Assembly: GCA_900555015.1 (NCBI GenBank)
Contig: USJL01000006.1
Coordinates: forward strand, 8,903-72,902
Direction: 5' to 3'
DNA length: 64,000 nt
Source: an uncultured Oscillospiraceae bacterium
Lineage (GTDB): Bacteria; Bacillota; Clostridia; Oscillospirales; Acutalibacteraceae
Of the stretch, positions 35,241 through 43,917 are shown piece by piece (position 1 is the stretch's first letter; each line of letters opens with the position of its first letter). The notes beneath the pieces were generated by a model. That model worked only from the letters and a program-made list of their open reading frames with translations. It searched no databases and was not told where the DNA came from. The position numbers and the translations under genes are program-made.

Positions 35241-36632
35241 TTAATAAGTTACTTTTAAGCCTTCTTCAGCTTCGGCAACCTTTAACATAATTGCACATTC
35301 AATTCTTTTTCTGTGCAGTTCGCATCCAAATTCATAAATTCCGTTTACACTTCCTGTAGCGTGATATGCGTTTGCTGCACAGCCTCCGCTGCAATATAAT
35401 TTTGCAAAACAGTCTTTGCATTCTTTGTGGGAATATACATTGCATTCATTAAATTGATTTAAAATGTTGCTGTTTGTAACGCCGTCCCAAATATTACCTA
35501 AAAGGAATTTTTCATCTCCTACAAATTGGTGGCACGGGTATAAATCACCGTCCGGTGTAACTGCCATGTATTCAGTTCCGACCCCACATCCCGAAACTCT
35601 TTTAACGATACATGGACCTGCATCTAAATCTATCATATAGTGGTAAAATGTAAATCCGTTTCCTTTTCTGTATCTTCTCAGCATTTCATTGGCAAGAATT
35701 TCATATTCATTTTTCAGCTTTGGAAGGTCGGATTCTTTTAATGCATATGGCTCGCTTGGGTCGCAAACAACAGGCTCGATGGATAATTCTTTAAATCCCA
35801 AATCCGCCATATGAAGTATGTCTTTTGAAAAATCGGTATTGTAGTGGGTATATGTTCCTCGCATATAGTAGTCGGCTTGATTTCTTGAATCGGCAAATTT
35901 TTTGAATTTGTCAACAATTAAATCGTATGAGCCTTTGCCGTTACAGCTTGTTCTCAATCTGTCGTGTGTTTCTTTTCTGCCGTCAAGAGAAAGAACTACA
36001 TTTCCCATTTCTTTATTACAAAAATTTATAACATCATCATTAATAAGTAAACCGTTGGTGGTTAATGTAAAACGAAAGTTTTTGTTAAATTCTTTTTCTT
36101 TACTTCTACCGTATTCAACAAGCTTTTTGCAAACATCCCAATTTAAAAGTGGCTCTCCGCCGAAAAAATCCACTTCAAGATTTTTTCTTGTGCCGCTGTT
36201 TTCAATTAAAAAATCAAGTGCTTTTTTACCGGTTTCAAAGCTCATTAATCCTTTTGGACCATCGTATTCGCCTTTACTTGCAAAGCAATATTTGCAAGCA
36301 AGGTTGCAGTCATGAGCCACATGCAAACAAATTGCTTTAATAACACCTTGTCTTTTTTTAAATTCTTTTGCCGTTTGTTCAAAAGTATCTTCCGCAAACA
36401 GTCTGCCGTCTTTTTTTAATGCTTCAATATCTTCAAAGCAAAGTTCAATGTCTTCGGGTGTAACATCTTCTTTGTCTTTATATTTTTCAAGTATGTATTT
36501 TTTTATATCTTCTTTATTTTCATTTTCGTATTTGGTAATAATGTCATAGGCTACTTCGTCAACCGAATGTACGCATCCGCTGTTTTGGTCAATAATAATA
36601 TTGTAGCCGTTCATTTTATATGCATGAATCAT
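35241..36632 (-). CDS. scfB: SCIFF peptide maturase, radical SAM/SPASM thioether-forming enzyme
   Basis: The 463-residue enzyme should install a Cys-to-carbon thioether in the adjacent SCIFF peptide. The N-terminal 80 residues are a PqqD-like peptide-binding domain. The radical SAM cluster Cys are 109, 113 and 116 in CNLACKYC. A C-terminal twitch/SPASM region supplies auxiliary-cluster cysteines, including CGVGTEY, YPCHQF and CKDCFAKLYCSGGC. I use ATG 36632, after GGAGATATTT, rather than the ATG at 36665, which lies in the upstream terminator. The sequence looks complete and all cluster cysteines are kept. Confidence 0.92.
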   Translation of the reverse strand: MIHAYKMNGYNIIIDQNSGCVHSVDEVAYDIITKYENENKEDIKKYILEKYKDKEDVTPEDIELCFEDIEALKKDGRLFAEDTFEQTAKEFKKRQGVIKAICLHVAHDCNLACKYCFASKGEYDGPKGLMSFETGKKALDFLIENSGTRKNLEVDFFGGEPLLNWDVCKKLVEYGRSKEKEFNKNFRFTLTTNGLLINDDVINFCNKEMGNVVLSLDGRKETHDRLRTSCNGKGSYDLIVDKFKKFADSRNQADYYMRGTYTHYNTDFSKDILHMADLGFKELSIEPVVCDPSEPYALKESDLPKLKNEYEILANEMLRRYRKGNGFTFYHYMIDLDAGPCIVKRVSGCGVGTEYMAVTPDGDLYPCHQFVGDEKFLLGNIWDGVTNSNILNQFNECNVYSHKECKDCFAKLYCSGGCAANAYHATGSVNGIYEFGCELHRKRIECAIMLKVAEAEEGLKVTY

Positions 36633-36641
36633 AAATATCTC

Positions 36642-36672
36642 CAAAGAAAAACGGCGGTAGAGCATACCGCCG
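36642..36672 (-). terminator. Intrinsic terminator between the SCIFF gene and its maturase
   Basis: On the minus strand CGGCGGTA pairs with TACCGCCG around a 5-base loop (36652-36672). A TTTTTCTTT tract follows and runs up to the maturase ribosome binding site. It should make the peptide transcript far more abundant than the maturase transcript. Confidence 0.8.
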
Positions 36673-36686
36673 CATTTTTAATAAAC

Positions 36687-36833
36687 TTATTTTTTAAGCT
36701 GTTCGCATTTTTGGTTTGCAACAGAGCAAGAAGTTTTGCTTGCTGACTGGCAAGATGTTTGGCATTCACCGCATCCGCCTTTTTTTGCAGATTCACAAAG
36801 GTTGCGAGAACTTAATGTGTTAATTCTTTTCAT
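36687..36833 (-). CDS. scfA: SCIFF-family ribosomal peptide precursor (variant)
   Basis: The 48-residue peptide starts with MKRINTLSSRN after an AGGTGC site, and has the SCIFF hallmark GCGECQTSC followed by QSASKTSCSVANQKC. Cysteines lie at 13, 21, 24, 28, 36 and 43. Canonical SCIFF peptides read QSACKTSCT here. In this copy residue 32 is Ser (AGC) and residue 37 is Ser (TCT), while Cys13 is extra, so the total of six is kept. The maturase is the next gene. SCIFF is widespread in Clostridia and its function is unknown. Confidence 0.9.
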   Translation of the reverse strand: MKRINTLSSRNLCESAKKGGCGECQTSCQSASKTSCSVANQKCEQLKK

Positions 36834-36865
36834 TATAAGCACCTCAATTCATTAATGTTGTATTT

Positions 36866-36894
36866 ATTTTATATTATTAATCTGCTTTTGTCAA
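36866..36894 (-). promoter_or_regulatory. Promoter of the SCIFF peptide gene
   Basis: On the minus strand TTGACA (36889-36894) and TAAAAT (36866-36871) have a 17-base spacer. The -35 lies inside the 3' end of the decarboxylase gene, so the peptide has its own near-consensus promoter. Confidence 0.75.
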
Positions 36895-38187
36895 TATAAA
36901 GTGGGGCAACAAATTACTTTCACTTATTATATTAATTTTGTTCTTAAAGCAATAATTAATGTATTTTACTGTTTCTTCGGTTATCACTTCACCCTTGTTG
37001 ATTATCGGAATATCAGGAGGATATGCAAAAACAGTTTCGCCGCAAATTTTGTTTATCGAATTTTCAAAATTTGTTTTAACAGTGTGTTTAATTTCACTTG
37101 ACTTGCATGCAATAATCGGCATAAGCGGCTTTTTAATGATTTTAACTGGTGAATTAATTAACGATTTGTCTATATCGCAAAGTGCTTTAAATAATCGTTT
37201 AAAGCCTTCTTCCGTGTCTCCGACAGAAGATATAAGCGTAATGTAATTAATGCTTTGCGCTTCACATTCTATTAAATATTTGTTTCTTAGTATTTCTGAA
37301 AGTTCATAACCGTTAATGTTTGTATTGGCAACAGAAATAATTATTTTACTTTCGTCGTCATTTTTTATCAGCTTTAGATTATTTAATTTTATTGAGTAGA
37401 ATTGTTTAAGTCGATTTTCAAAATTAATAAATAAATCGGGTTCATTTTTTAATGTTTCAATGCATTTAGAAACAGAACTCATTAAAACATAACTGGGTGA
37501 ACTTGTTTCAAGAATATCAATATATTTTTTTACCATATAAATGTATTCTTCGTTATACACATTTAATACTGCCGTTTGCGTTAATGCAGGCAATGTTTTG
37601 TGCAGACTTGAAACAACAATATCACCTTTAGGGTATTTTGGAAAATTGCCGAATCCAAAATGCGCTCCGTGGGCTGCGTCAACAATTAAAGTAACAGGGC
37701 TGATAATATCACTGACAAAGCCTTCATAGGTTGGATTTGTAATAACTACGGCTTTTATATCAGGATTTTCTTTAAAACATTTATTTACGGATTCCTGTGA
37801 AATTTTTGTGTAGAATCCGTTTTCACTGTCATATTCGGGTTCGATATAAACAATATTCAATTCATTTAAGAAACAAGCATTAAATACGCTTTGATGGCAG
37901 TTTCTGGCAACCGCGATTTTATCGTTTTTGTTTGTAACAGCAAGAATGGCACAAAGAATTCCCAATGTGCTTCCGTTAACCAGCAAAAAAGACTTATTTG
38001 AATTGTATAATTTTGCAAGTTCCGATTCAATTTCTTTTATGCATCCTGTAGGGCTGTGCAAATTGTCAAATCCATCAATTTCCGTAATGTCAATATCAGA
38101 GCCGCATATGTTAAATTTATCATTTCTTTTATGTCCCGGCATGTGAAACGGATATTTGTTATTGTTTTTAAGTTCGTTGTGTAACAT
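36877..38187 (-). CDS. Orn/Lys/Arg decarboxylase family PLP enzyme
   Basis: The 436-residue protein is the short, wing-less type of fold-type I decarboxylase (YaaO/SpeA-like in Firmicutes). It opens with YPFHMPGHKRN. VDAAHGAHFGF holds the PLP-pyridine Asp, and SSLHKTLPALTQ holds the PLP lysine. It would decarboxylate arginine, lysine or ornithine to a polyamine or its precursor. The substrate is not decidable from sequence. It overlaps the preceding membrane-protein gene by 20 bases, so the two are co-transcribed. Confidence 0.85.
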   Translation of the reverse strand: MLHNELKNNNKYPFHMPGHKRNDKFNICGSDIDITEIDGFDNLHSPTGCIKEIESELAKLYNSNKSFLLVNGSTLGILCAILAVTNKNDKIAVARNCHQSVFNACFLNELNIVYIEPEYDSENGFYTKISQESVNKCFKENPDIKAVVITNPTYEGFVSDIISPVTLIVDAAHGAHFGFGNFPKYPKGDIVVSSLHKTLPALTQTAVLNVYNEEYIYMVKKYIDILETSSPSYVLMSSVSKCIETLKNEPDLFINFENRLKQFYSIKLNNLKLIKNDDESKIIISVANTNINGYELSEILRNKYLIECEAQSINYITLISSVGDTEEGFKRLFKALCDIDKSLINSPVKIIKKPLMPIIACKSSEIKHTVKTNFENSINKICGETVFAYPPDIPIINKGEVITEETVKYINYCFKNKINIISESNLLPHFILTKAD

Positions 38188-38734
38188 GTTTTTTATCCTT
38201 AATTAAGAAATTAAAAATCGGCAAAGTAATAAGTCCAAAAATGATAGGTACTGCCTCAATTAAGCCTGTTTCCTTAAATATAAGCAGTAAAATGAGGTCC
38301 GACAGCAAAATAATTCCTATTATAACCGTTGCTATTTTATGTAAAACGCTTTTTTTAAAGTTAATTGCAAACAGAGCAAATACAAGCATTCCTGTAATTA
38401 TTGAAAACAGCATGGAACCAATGCAATGTAAATAATATTGAACAGTTTTGTTGTAGTCAAAATCGCAACACAGGGTCAAAATCATTCCGATAGCGGAAAT
38501 AAAAGTTAAAATGTAAACGGGTTTAATTAATCTATCGGCTTTTTTAATTCCTAATATTATGTTTGCATACAGAGCTAAAAAAGTTAAAACACCCCAGCAA
38601 GAAAATAAAAACTGGTGTGTTAATCCTATTTTTGATAACGCTCCGGAATTATCAACGGGATTTCCGTAATGCAACATCCAAATTGTCAGTAAAACAGACA
38701 TCACAGAAATTGTAATTATTAAGTATTTTTTCAT
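38168..38734 (-). CDS. Six-helix membrane protein of unknown function
   Basis: The 188-residue protein has about six membrane segments spread over its whole length, with short loops and a Lys-rich C-terminus. I do not recognise a family; the spacing of helices is reminiscent of DUF998-type proteins. It overlaps the decarboxylase gene, which could mean a role in polyamine handling or pH homeostasis, but no transport motif is visible. The start is the ATG at 38734. A TATAAT-like AT-rich stretch lies just upstream. Confidence 0.65.
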   Translation of the reverse strand: MKKYLIITISVMSVLLTIWMLHYGNPVDNSGALSKIGLTHQFLFSCWGVLTFLALYANIILGIKKADRLIKPVYILTFISAIGMILTLCCDFDYNKTVQYYLHCIGSMLFSIITGMLVFALFAINFKKSVLHKIATVIIGIILLSDLILLLIFKETGLIEAVPIIFGLITLPIFNFLIKDKKHVTQRT

Positions 38735-38802
38735 AAATAAATTATATCATCACTACATAATTTTATCAATGTTTGATTTATTATTGCATTGCTAAAAAAA
38801 TA

Positions 38803-38831
38803 AAAAGCACCTTTTTGGTAAAGGTGCTTTT
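38803..38831 (-). terminator. Terminator of the second tRNA-Leu
   Basis: AAAAGCACCTTT pairs with AAAGGTGCTTTT around a short loop directly after the tRNA. A T-rich tract follows on the minus strand. Confidence 0.8.
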
Positions 38832-38918
38832 GGTGCGGACGATGGGACTTGAACCCACAAGGAAGCAATATCCACAGGAGTCTGAGACCTGCGCGTCTGC
38901 CAATTCCGCCACATCCGC
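38831..38918 (-). tRNA. tRNA-Leu (anticodon CAG)
   Basis: On the minus strand the acceptor arms GCGGATG and CGTCCGC pair. The D-arm is GGCGGAATTGGCAGACG, the anticodon loop CTCAGAC carries CAG, a long variable arm follows, the T-arm contains GGTTCAAGTCC, and CCA is encoded. The length is 88 bases. The anticodon stem CAGGT/TCCTG has a T-T mismatch at its last pair next to the loop. Confidence 0.9.
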
Positions 38919-38964
38919 AAATTACCTGCATATGTTATCATATTGCAGGTGTGTTGTCAATAAA

Positions 38965-40275
38965 TTAAAGTTTAATATCCATTGGCATTCCGTTTGCTTC
39001 TCGTGATTTGTCCGCTAAATATACAGAAAGATGACCGGCTACGGAATCAAATATGGATGTGCATGCAAGGCTTGGTTTTTCATCTCTTATAAACTTTACA
39101 AAGTCTGCGGCAAGCCTTTCGTCACCGCCGCCATGTCCGCCGTATGCACCTACCATATCGCCGCTAATATTAAGGTCAACTGTTTCAACATCGCACTCTT
39201 CGTGGTGCGCATTCGGTGATGGGTCGATTTTTAAAATTGTGTATTTTGATTCTTCAAAATTGCCAAACAGTTCGCCTTTTGTACCTATAATATGTATTTG
39301 TCTTCTCGGTTCCGCAGAACCGCCAACCATATTGTGAGTACCTGTTGCGCCGCTTGCAAAGTTTACAAGTACGCTTTGGTGGTCAACAACATTATTGTCG
39401 CATTTATAAATGCATCTTGCATATGGGTTGTCGCTTTTCATTAATTCAATTTTGTCTTCAATAGTTGGATTTTTTATACCTTCAAGTGCATCCCAAACGT
39501 AAAATGCCCATCTGTCCGGGTGGTCAATATAAAGTCGTTTTGTAGAATAATTACAAGTATTAACAAGTGGGCAGTCTTTCATACAAATTGTTCCGGCATT
39601 TTCAGGAGCATTTTCCGGTTTGAATTGAAATTTTCCGCCGAATGAAGAAATTTGCGTAGGTTTTGTATCGCTCATAAACCACATCATTAAATCTATATCG
39701 TGGCAGCATTTTGCAAGCAGCATTGAAGTGTGGCATTTGTTTGAATTTGCCCATTTACCTCTAACATAAGATGTTGAAAGATGATGATAACTAACATGCT
39801 CTGTCATCTGAATATTAATAATATCTCCTAATTCGCCGTTTGCAATTCTTTCTTTTATGCTGTAATAGAAAGGAGTATATCTTAAAACATGGCAAATCAT
39901 AACTTTGTTGCCGTTTTCTTTAACACAGTCCACAAGTTTACGCATTTCCTCTTCATTAACTGCAAAAGGTTTTTCAAGTAACATGTCATATCCGACTTTA
40001 AGAAGGGGAATGGATGTTTCAACGTGCTGTTCGTCCATTGTGCCGTTAATTATTGCGTCGGCAAGCTTTCCTTCCTTTGCAAGTTCGTTTGCATTTTCAA
40101 AGCACATATCTTCACTAAAGCCAAAATATTCGGCACATTTTTTTCTTCTTATCGGGTTGGGATCGGCAACACCCACGATTTTTAAGTCTTCAGGGTTGGT
40201 TTTTGCAAGTTCGCTGTAAACAAACGCGCGGTGTCCCGCACCAACTATTATTGCTGCAACTGGTTTTTTGCTCAT
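38965..40275 (-). CDS. Gfo/Idh/MocA family NAD(P)-dependent oxidoreductase
   Basis: The 436-residue protein has an N-terminal Rossmann domain with IIVGAGHRAFVYSEL and the EKPF motif (about residue 103) whose Lys is catalytic in this family. A C-terminal alpha/beta domain carries the HDIDLMMWF segment. A four-Cys stretch, CMKDCPLVNTC with one more downstream, is unusual and could bind metal. I choose ATG 40275, nine bases after AAAGGA, rather than ATG 40284, which touches it. The family acts on sugars, inositols or their derivatives. No sugar operon adjoins it, so the substrate is unknown. Confidence 0.82.
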   Translation of the reverse strand: MSKKPVAAIIVGAGHRAFVYSELAKTNPEDLKIVGVADPNPIRRKKCAEYFGFSEDMCFENANELAKEGKLADAIINGTMDEQHVETSIPLLKVGYDMLLEKPFAVNEEEMRKLVDCVKENGNKVMICHVLRYTPFYYSIKERIANGELGDIINIQMTEHVSYHHLSTSYVRGKWANSNKCHTSMLLAKCCHDIDLMMWFMSDTKPTQISSFGGKFQFKPENAPENAGTICMKDCPLVNTCNYSTKRLYIDHPDRWAFYVWDALEGIKNPTIEDKIELMKSDNPYARCIYKCDNNVVDHQSVLVNFASGATGTHNMVGGSAEPRRQIHIIGTKGELFGNFEESKYTILKIDPSPNAHHEECDVETVDLNISGDMVGAYGGHGGGDERLAADFVKFIRDEKPSLACTSIFDSVAGHLSVYLADKSREANGMPMDIKL

Positions 40276-40345
40276 TTCTTTCATCCTTTGTTTGATTTTT
40301 TTACAATTATATACCTAAAATCTTGTAAGTTCAACATTTTATTTG

Positions 40346-40374
40346 TTGACATACAGATTATAATGTTCTAAAAT
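40346..40374 (+). promoter_or_regulatory. Promoter of the ABC exporter operon
   Basis: TTGACA (40346-40351) and TAAAAT (40369-40374) are separated by 17 bases, upstream of the first exporter gene. Confidence 0.7.
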
Positions 40375-40402
40375 CTCTTTAATAAAATTTGTCAGGTGAA
40401 TT

Positions 40403-42118
40403 ATGAAAAGTTTGTTGAAGTATTTAAAAAATTACAAAATTGAATCGGTTTGTGCACCGTTATTTAAAATGCTGGAAGCAATATTTGAACTTATAGTTCC
40501 TCTTGTTGTTGCTTCTATAATTGATAACGGTATCGGCACAGGTAATACAAAATTTATTTTTCAGCGTTGCGGCATATTGTTTTTACTTGCCGTTGTCGGT
40601 ATGGTTGCCGCAATTACAGCACAGTATTTTGCTGCAAAAGCCGCTACCGGTTTCGGCAGGGAATTAAGGCACAGCATTTTTGATAAAATTCAAAGTTTGT
40701 CATTTTCAGAGCTTGATGCCGTGGGAACTTCTAAACTTGTTACGATTCTTTCAAACGATTCAAATCAGGTTCAAAACGGAGTAAATATGGTACTTCGTTT
40801 GTTTTTACGAAGTCCGTTTATAGTTTTCGGCGCCATGATAATGGCGTTTACGGTTGACGTAAAATGTGCCTTGGTATTTTTGTGTGCAATTCCGATTTTA
40901 TCGTTAATAGTTTTCGGAATTATGGCTTATACAATGCCGAAGTACAGGCAAGTTCAAAACAGTTTAGACACTATTACATTAAAAACAAGAGAAAACCTGT
41001 CAGGTGCAAGAGTTATCCGTGCATTTACACAGGAGAATAACGAAATTAATTCATTCGTAGAAAGTAATAGAGCACTTTCGCACCTTCAAAAAGCAGTTGG
41101 CAGAATTTCCGCATTAATGAATCCGGTAACTTACGTAGTTATTAATGTTGCCGTTGTTGTTCTTGTGTATTGCGGTGCATTAAGAGTAAATTCCGGCAAT
41201 TTAACTCAGGGTCAGGTGGTGGCTCTTTACAACTATATGAGCCAAATACTTGTTGAACTTATCAAACTTGCCAATTTAATAGTTACAATAACAAAAGCTC
41301 TTGCATGTGCATCTCGAATTGAAAAAGTTTTAAAACTTGAAAATTCATTGGAACATAACGGTAATACATCGTTAAAAACAAATAATGCCGTTGATTTTTG
41401 CAATGTTTCCCTTAGGTATAACGGTGCAGGTGATGATTCTTTAACTAATATAAGTTTTTCGGCACCTAAAGGCAGCACAGTTGGAATAATCGGCTCAACG
41501 GGCAGCGGCAAATCAAGTCTTGTTTCTTTAATTCCGCATTTTTATGATGCTACAAACGGTACTGTTTACGTTAACGGCAGGGATGTTAAATCTTTTGATG
41601 ACGATGAACTTAGAAGCAAAATAGGTGTTGTTTTGCAAAAAGCGGCATTATTTAAGGGTTCTGTCAGAGAAAATCTTAAATGGGGAAATTCAAATGCTAC
41701 AGACGAGCAAATGGAAAAGGCTCTTGATAAAGCTCAAGTTTTGTCTGTTGTTAATGAAAAAGGCGGTCTTGATGCACAAATATCTCAAAACGGTTCAAAT
41801 TTGTCAGGCGGACAAAAGCAACGTCTTTCTGTTGCACGTGCTCTTGTGCGTGAACCTGAAATTTTAATTTTGGATGACAGTGCGTCTGCTCTTGATTTTG
41901 CAACAGAGGCTAAATTACGAAAAGAAATTTACAATCTTGATTATAATCCTACCGTATTTATTGTCAGTCAAAGGGCGTCGTCCGTTATGACTGCAGATAA
42001 TATAATAGTTCTTGATGACGGTGAAATTGTCGGTCAGGGAACTCATGCTCAACTTCTTGAAAATTGTGAAGTTTATCAGGAAATTTATAATTCACAGTTT
42101 GGAAAGGAGGAAGCATAA
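40403..42118 (+). CDS. ABC exporter half-transporter with degenerate ATPase site
   Basis: The 571-residue protein has a six-helix exporter membrane domain (about 1-300) and an ATPase domain (about 330-570). Walker A is GSTGSGKSS and the signature is LSGGQKQR. The Walker B is followed by Asp, not Glu (LILDDSASALD), and the switch His is Gln (VSQRAS). Those are the marks of the non-catalytic side of heterodimeric exporters such as BmrC/BmrD or LmrC/LmrD. The stop codon overlaps the start of the partner by one base. The likely cargo is a drug or lipid-like compound. Confidence 0.88.
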   Translation: MKSLLKYLKNYKIESVCAPLFKMLEAIFELIVPLVVASIIDNGIGTGNTKFIFQRCGILFLLAVVGMVAAITAQYFAAKAATGFGRELRHSIFDKIQSLSFSELDAVGTSKLVTILSNDSNQVQNGVNMVLRLFLRSPFIVFGAMIMAFTVDVKCALVFLCAIPILSLIVFGIMAYTMPKYRQVQNSLDTITLKTRENLSGARVIRAFTQENNEINSFVESNRALSHLQKAVGRISALMNPVTYVVINVAVVVLVYCGALRVNSGNLTQGQVVALYNYMSQILVELIKLANLIVTITKALACASRIEKVLKLENSLEHNGNTSLKTNNAVDFCNVSLRYNGAGDDSLTNISFSAPKGSTVGIIGSTGSGKSSLVSLIPHFYDATNGTVYVNGRDVKSFDDDELRSKIGVVLQKAALFKGSVRENLKWGNSNATDEQMEKALDKAQVLSVVNEKGGLDAQISQNGSNLSGGQKQRLSVARALVREPEILILDDSASALDFATEAKLRKEIYNLDYNPTVFIVSQRASSVMTADNIIVLDDGEIVGQGTHAQLLENCEVYQEIYNSQFGKEEA

Positions 42119-43866
42119 TGAGTAATAAAACTGTTATCAAAAAAGTATTGTCTTATATCGGAAAATACAAATTTTATTTAATGTTTTCAGTAATATTTGC
42201 TGCTGTATCTGTTGCACTTACTCTTTATGTGCCTATTTTGGTGGGCAATGCAATAGATTGTATAATCGGTGCAAATAATGTTGATTTTAATTCAATTACT
42301 TCAATATTGATTAATATTGTTATCATTGTTGCCGTAACTGCAGTTCTTCAATGGCTTATGAATGTTTTAAACAACAGAATTACTTTTAATGTTGTTCGTG
42401 ATATGCGTGATAAAGCGTTCAAGAAAATTGAAGTTTTGCCGTTCAAATATCTTGACTCACATTCAAACGGTGATATAGTAAGCAAAGTTATTTCAGATGC
42501 CGACCAATTTGCAGACGGCTTGCTTATGGGATTTACTCAGTTGTTCACAGGCGTTGTAACGATTATTGGCACATTTTGTTTTATGCTTTCAATAAATGTT
42601 TGGATTGCTCTTGTGGTTGTTGTTTTAACTCCTTTGTCTTTTGTTATTGCTAAATTTATTGCCAAAAGAACATATTCTATGTTTAAACTTCAAAGTGAAA
42701 CAAGAGGCGAACAAACTGCTTTTATTGATGAAATGATTAACAATCAAAAAGTAACCGAAGCTTATTCTCATAAAAAGGAAAATCTTGATAAGTTTGATGA
42801 TATAAATAACAGACTTGCAAATTATTCTCTGCGTGCAACATTCTTTTCATCAATTACAAATCCTGCTACTCGATTTGTAAACAGCATTGTTTATGCAGCT
42901 GTTGCACTTTTCGGTGCTCTTCTGGCTGTAAAAGGAAACGGTGGAATTACAGTCGGTATGTTATCGTGTTTTTTGTCTTATGCAAATCAATATACAAAAC
43001 CTTTTAATGAAATAAGCGGTGTAATTACCGAGCTTCAAAACGCACTTGCCTGTGCCGGCAGACTTATTGAACTTATAGAAGAACAGGAAGTTGAACCCGA
43101 CACGGAAGATAAGAAAGTTCTTGAAAATCCAAAGGGTAATATTTTGGTTGAAAATGTAGATTTCAGTTATATTCCCGAAAAGAAGCTTATTAAAAATTTA
43201 AATTTAGATGTAAAAAGCGGTATGCGTGTTGCTATTGTAGGTCCAACCGGTTGCGGCAAAACAACTCTTATTAATCTTCTTATGAAGTTTTACGATGTAA
43301 ACAGCGGCAATATTTATGCTGACGGAATTAACTATAACAGCATTAATGTAAATTCTCTTCGTTCTTCATTTGGTATGGTTTTGCAGGATACTTGGCTTAA
43401 AACCGGCACAATTAAAGAAAATATTGCAATGGGAAAAGCAAATGCAACAGATGATGAAATAATTGATGCGGCTAAAAAATCTTATGCACATTCATTTATT
43501 AAGCGTTTGCCAAACGGCTACGATACTTTTATCGGAAGTGACGGCGGCAACCTTTCCGGCGGTCAAAAACAACTTCTTTGCATAACAAGGTTAATGCTTG
43601 TCAATCCGCCAATGTTAATACTTGATGAGGCCACATCCAGCATTGACACAAGAACCGAAATTAAAATTCAAAAAGCATTTAATAATTTAATGCAGGGTAA
43701 AACAACATTTATTGTTGCACACCGTTTGTCTACAATTAAAAATGCAGATTTAATTTTGGTTATGAATAACGGCTCGGTAATTGAAACGGGTACTCATAAT
43801 CAACTTTTAAATGCAAAAGGCTTTTATTATAATTTGTATAACAGCCAATTTGCAAATTTTGAATAA
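42118..43866 (+). CDS. ABC exporter half-transporter with catalytic ATPase site
   Basis: The 582-residue partner has the same architecture as its neighbour. Walker A is GPTGCGKTT, the signature is LSGGQKQL, Walker B with the catalytic Glu is LILDEATSSID, and the switch His is present in IVAHRLST. It should form the active nucleotide site with the upstream subunit. It overlaps that gene by one base and precedes the two-component system by about 50 bases. Confidence 0.9.
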   Translation: MSNKTVIKKVLSYIGKYKFYLMFSVIFAAVSVALTLYVPILVGNAIDCIIGANNVDFNSITSILINIVIIVAVTAVLQWLMNVLNNRITFNVVRDMRDKAFKKIEVLPFKYLDSHSNGDIVSKVISDADQFADGLLMGFTQLFTGVVTIIGTFCFMLSINVWIALVVVVLTPLSFVIAKFIAKRTYSMFKLQSETRGEQTAFIDEMINNQKVTEAYSHKKENLDKFDDINNRLANYSLRATFFSSITNPATRFVNSIVYAAVALFGALLAVKGNGGITVGMLSCFLSYANQYTKPFNEISGVITELQNALACAGRLIELIEEQEVEPDTEDKKVLENPKGNILVENVDFSYIPEKKLIKNLNLDVKSGMRVAIVGPTGCGKTTLINLLMKFYDVNSGNIYADGINYNSINVNSLRSSFGMVLQDTWLKTGTIKENIAMGKANATDDEIIDAAKKSYAHSFIKRLPNGYDTFIGSDGGNLSGGQKQLLCITRLMLVNPPMLILDEATSSIDTRTEIKIQKAFNNLMQGKTTFIVAHRLSTIKNADLILVMNNGSVIETGTHNQLLNAKGFYYNLYNSQFANFE

Positions 43867-43867
43867 T

Positions 43868-43897
43868 TTTAAGTTCATTTAAGGTTACCGATTTATT
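43868..43897 (+). promoter_or_regulatory. Putative response-regulator operator upstream of the two-component genes
   Basis: TTTAAG (43868-43873) and TTTAAG (43878-43883) form a direct repeat with a 10-base period, the spacing typical of OmpR/PhoB-family sites. The full 30 bases match 45893-45922 upstream of the VTC operon at 25 of 30 positions without gaps. Confidence 0.55.
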
Positions 43898-43917
43898 GTA
43901 GAAGCTGAGGTGATTTT

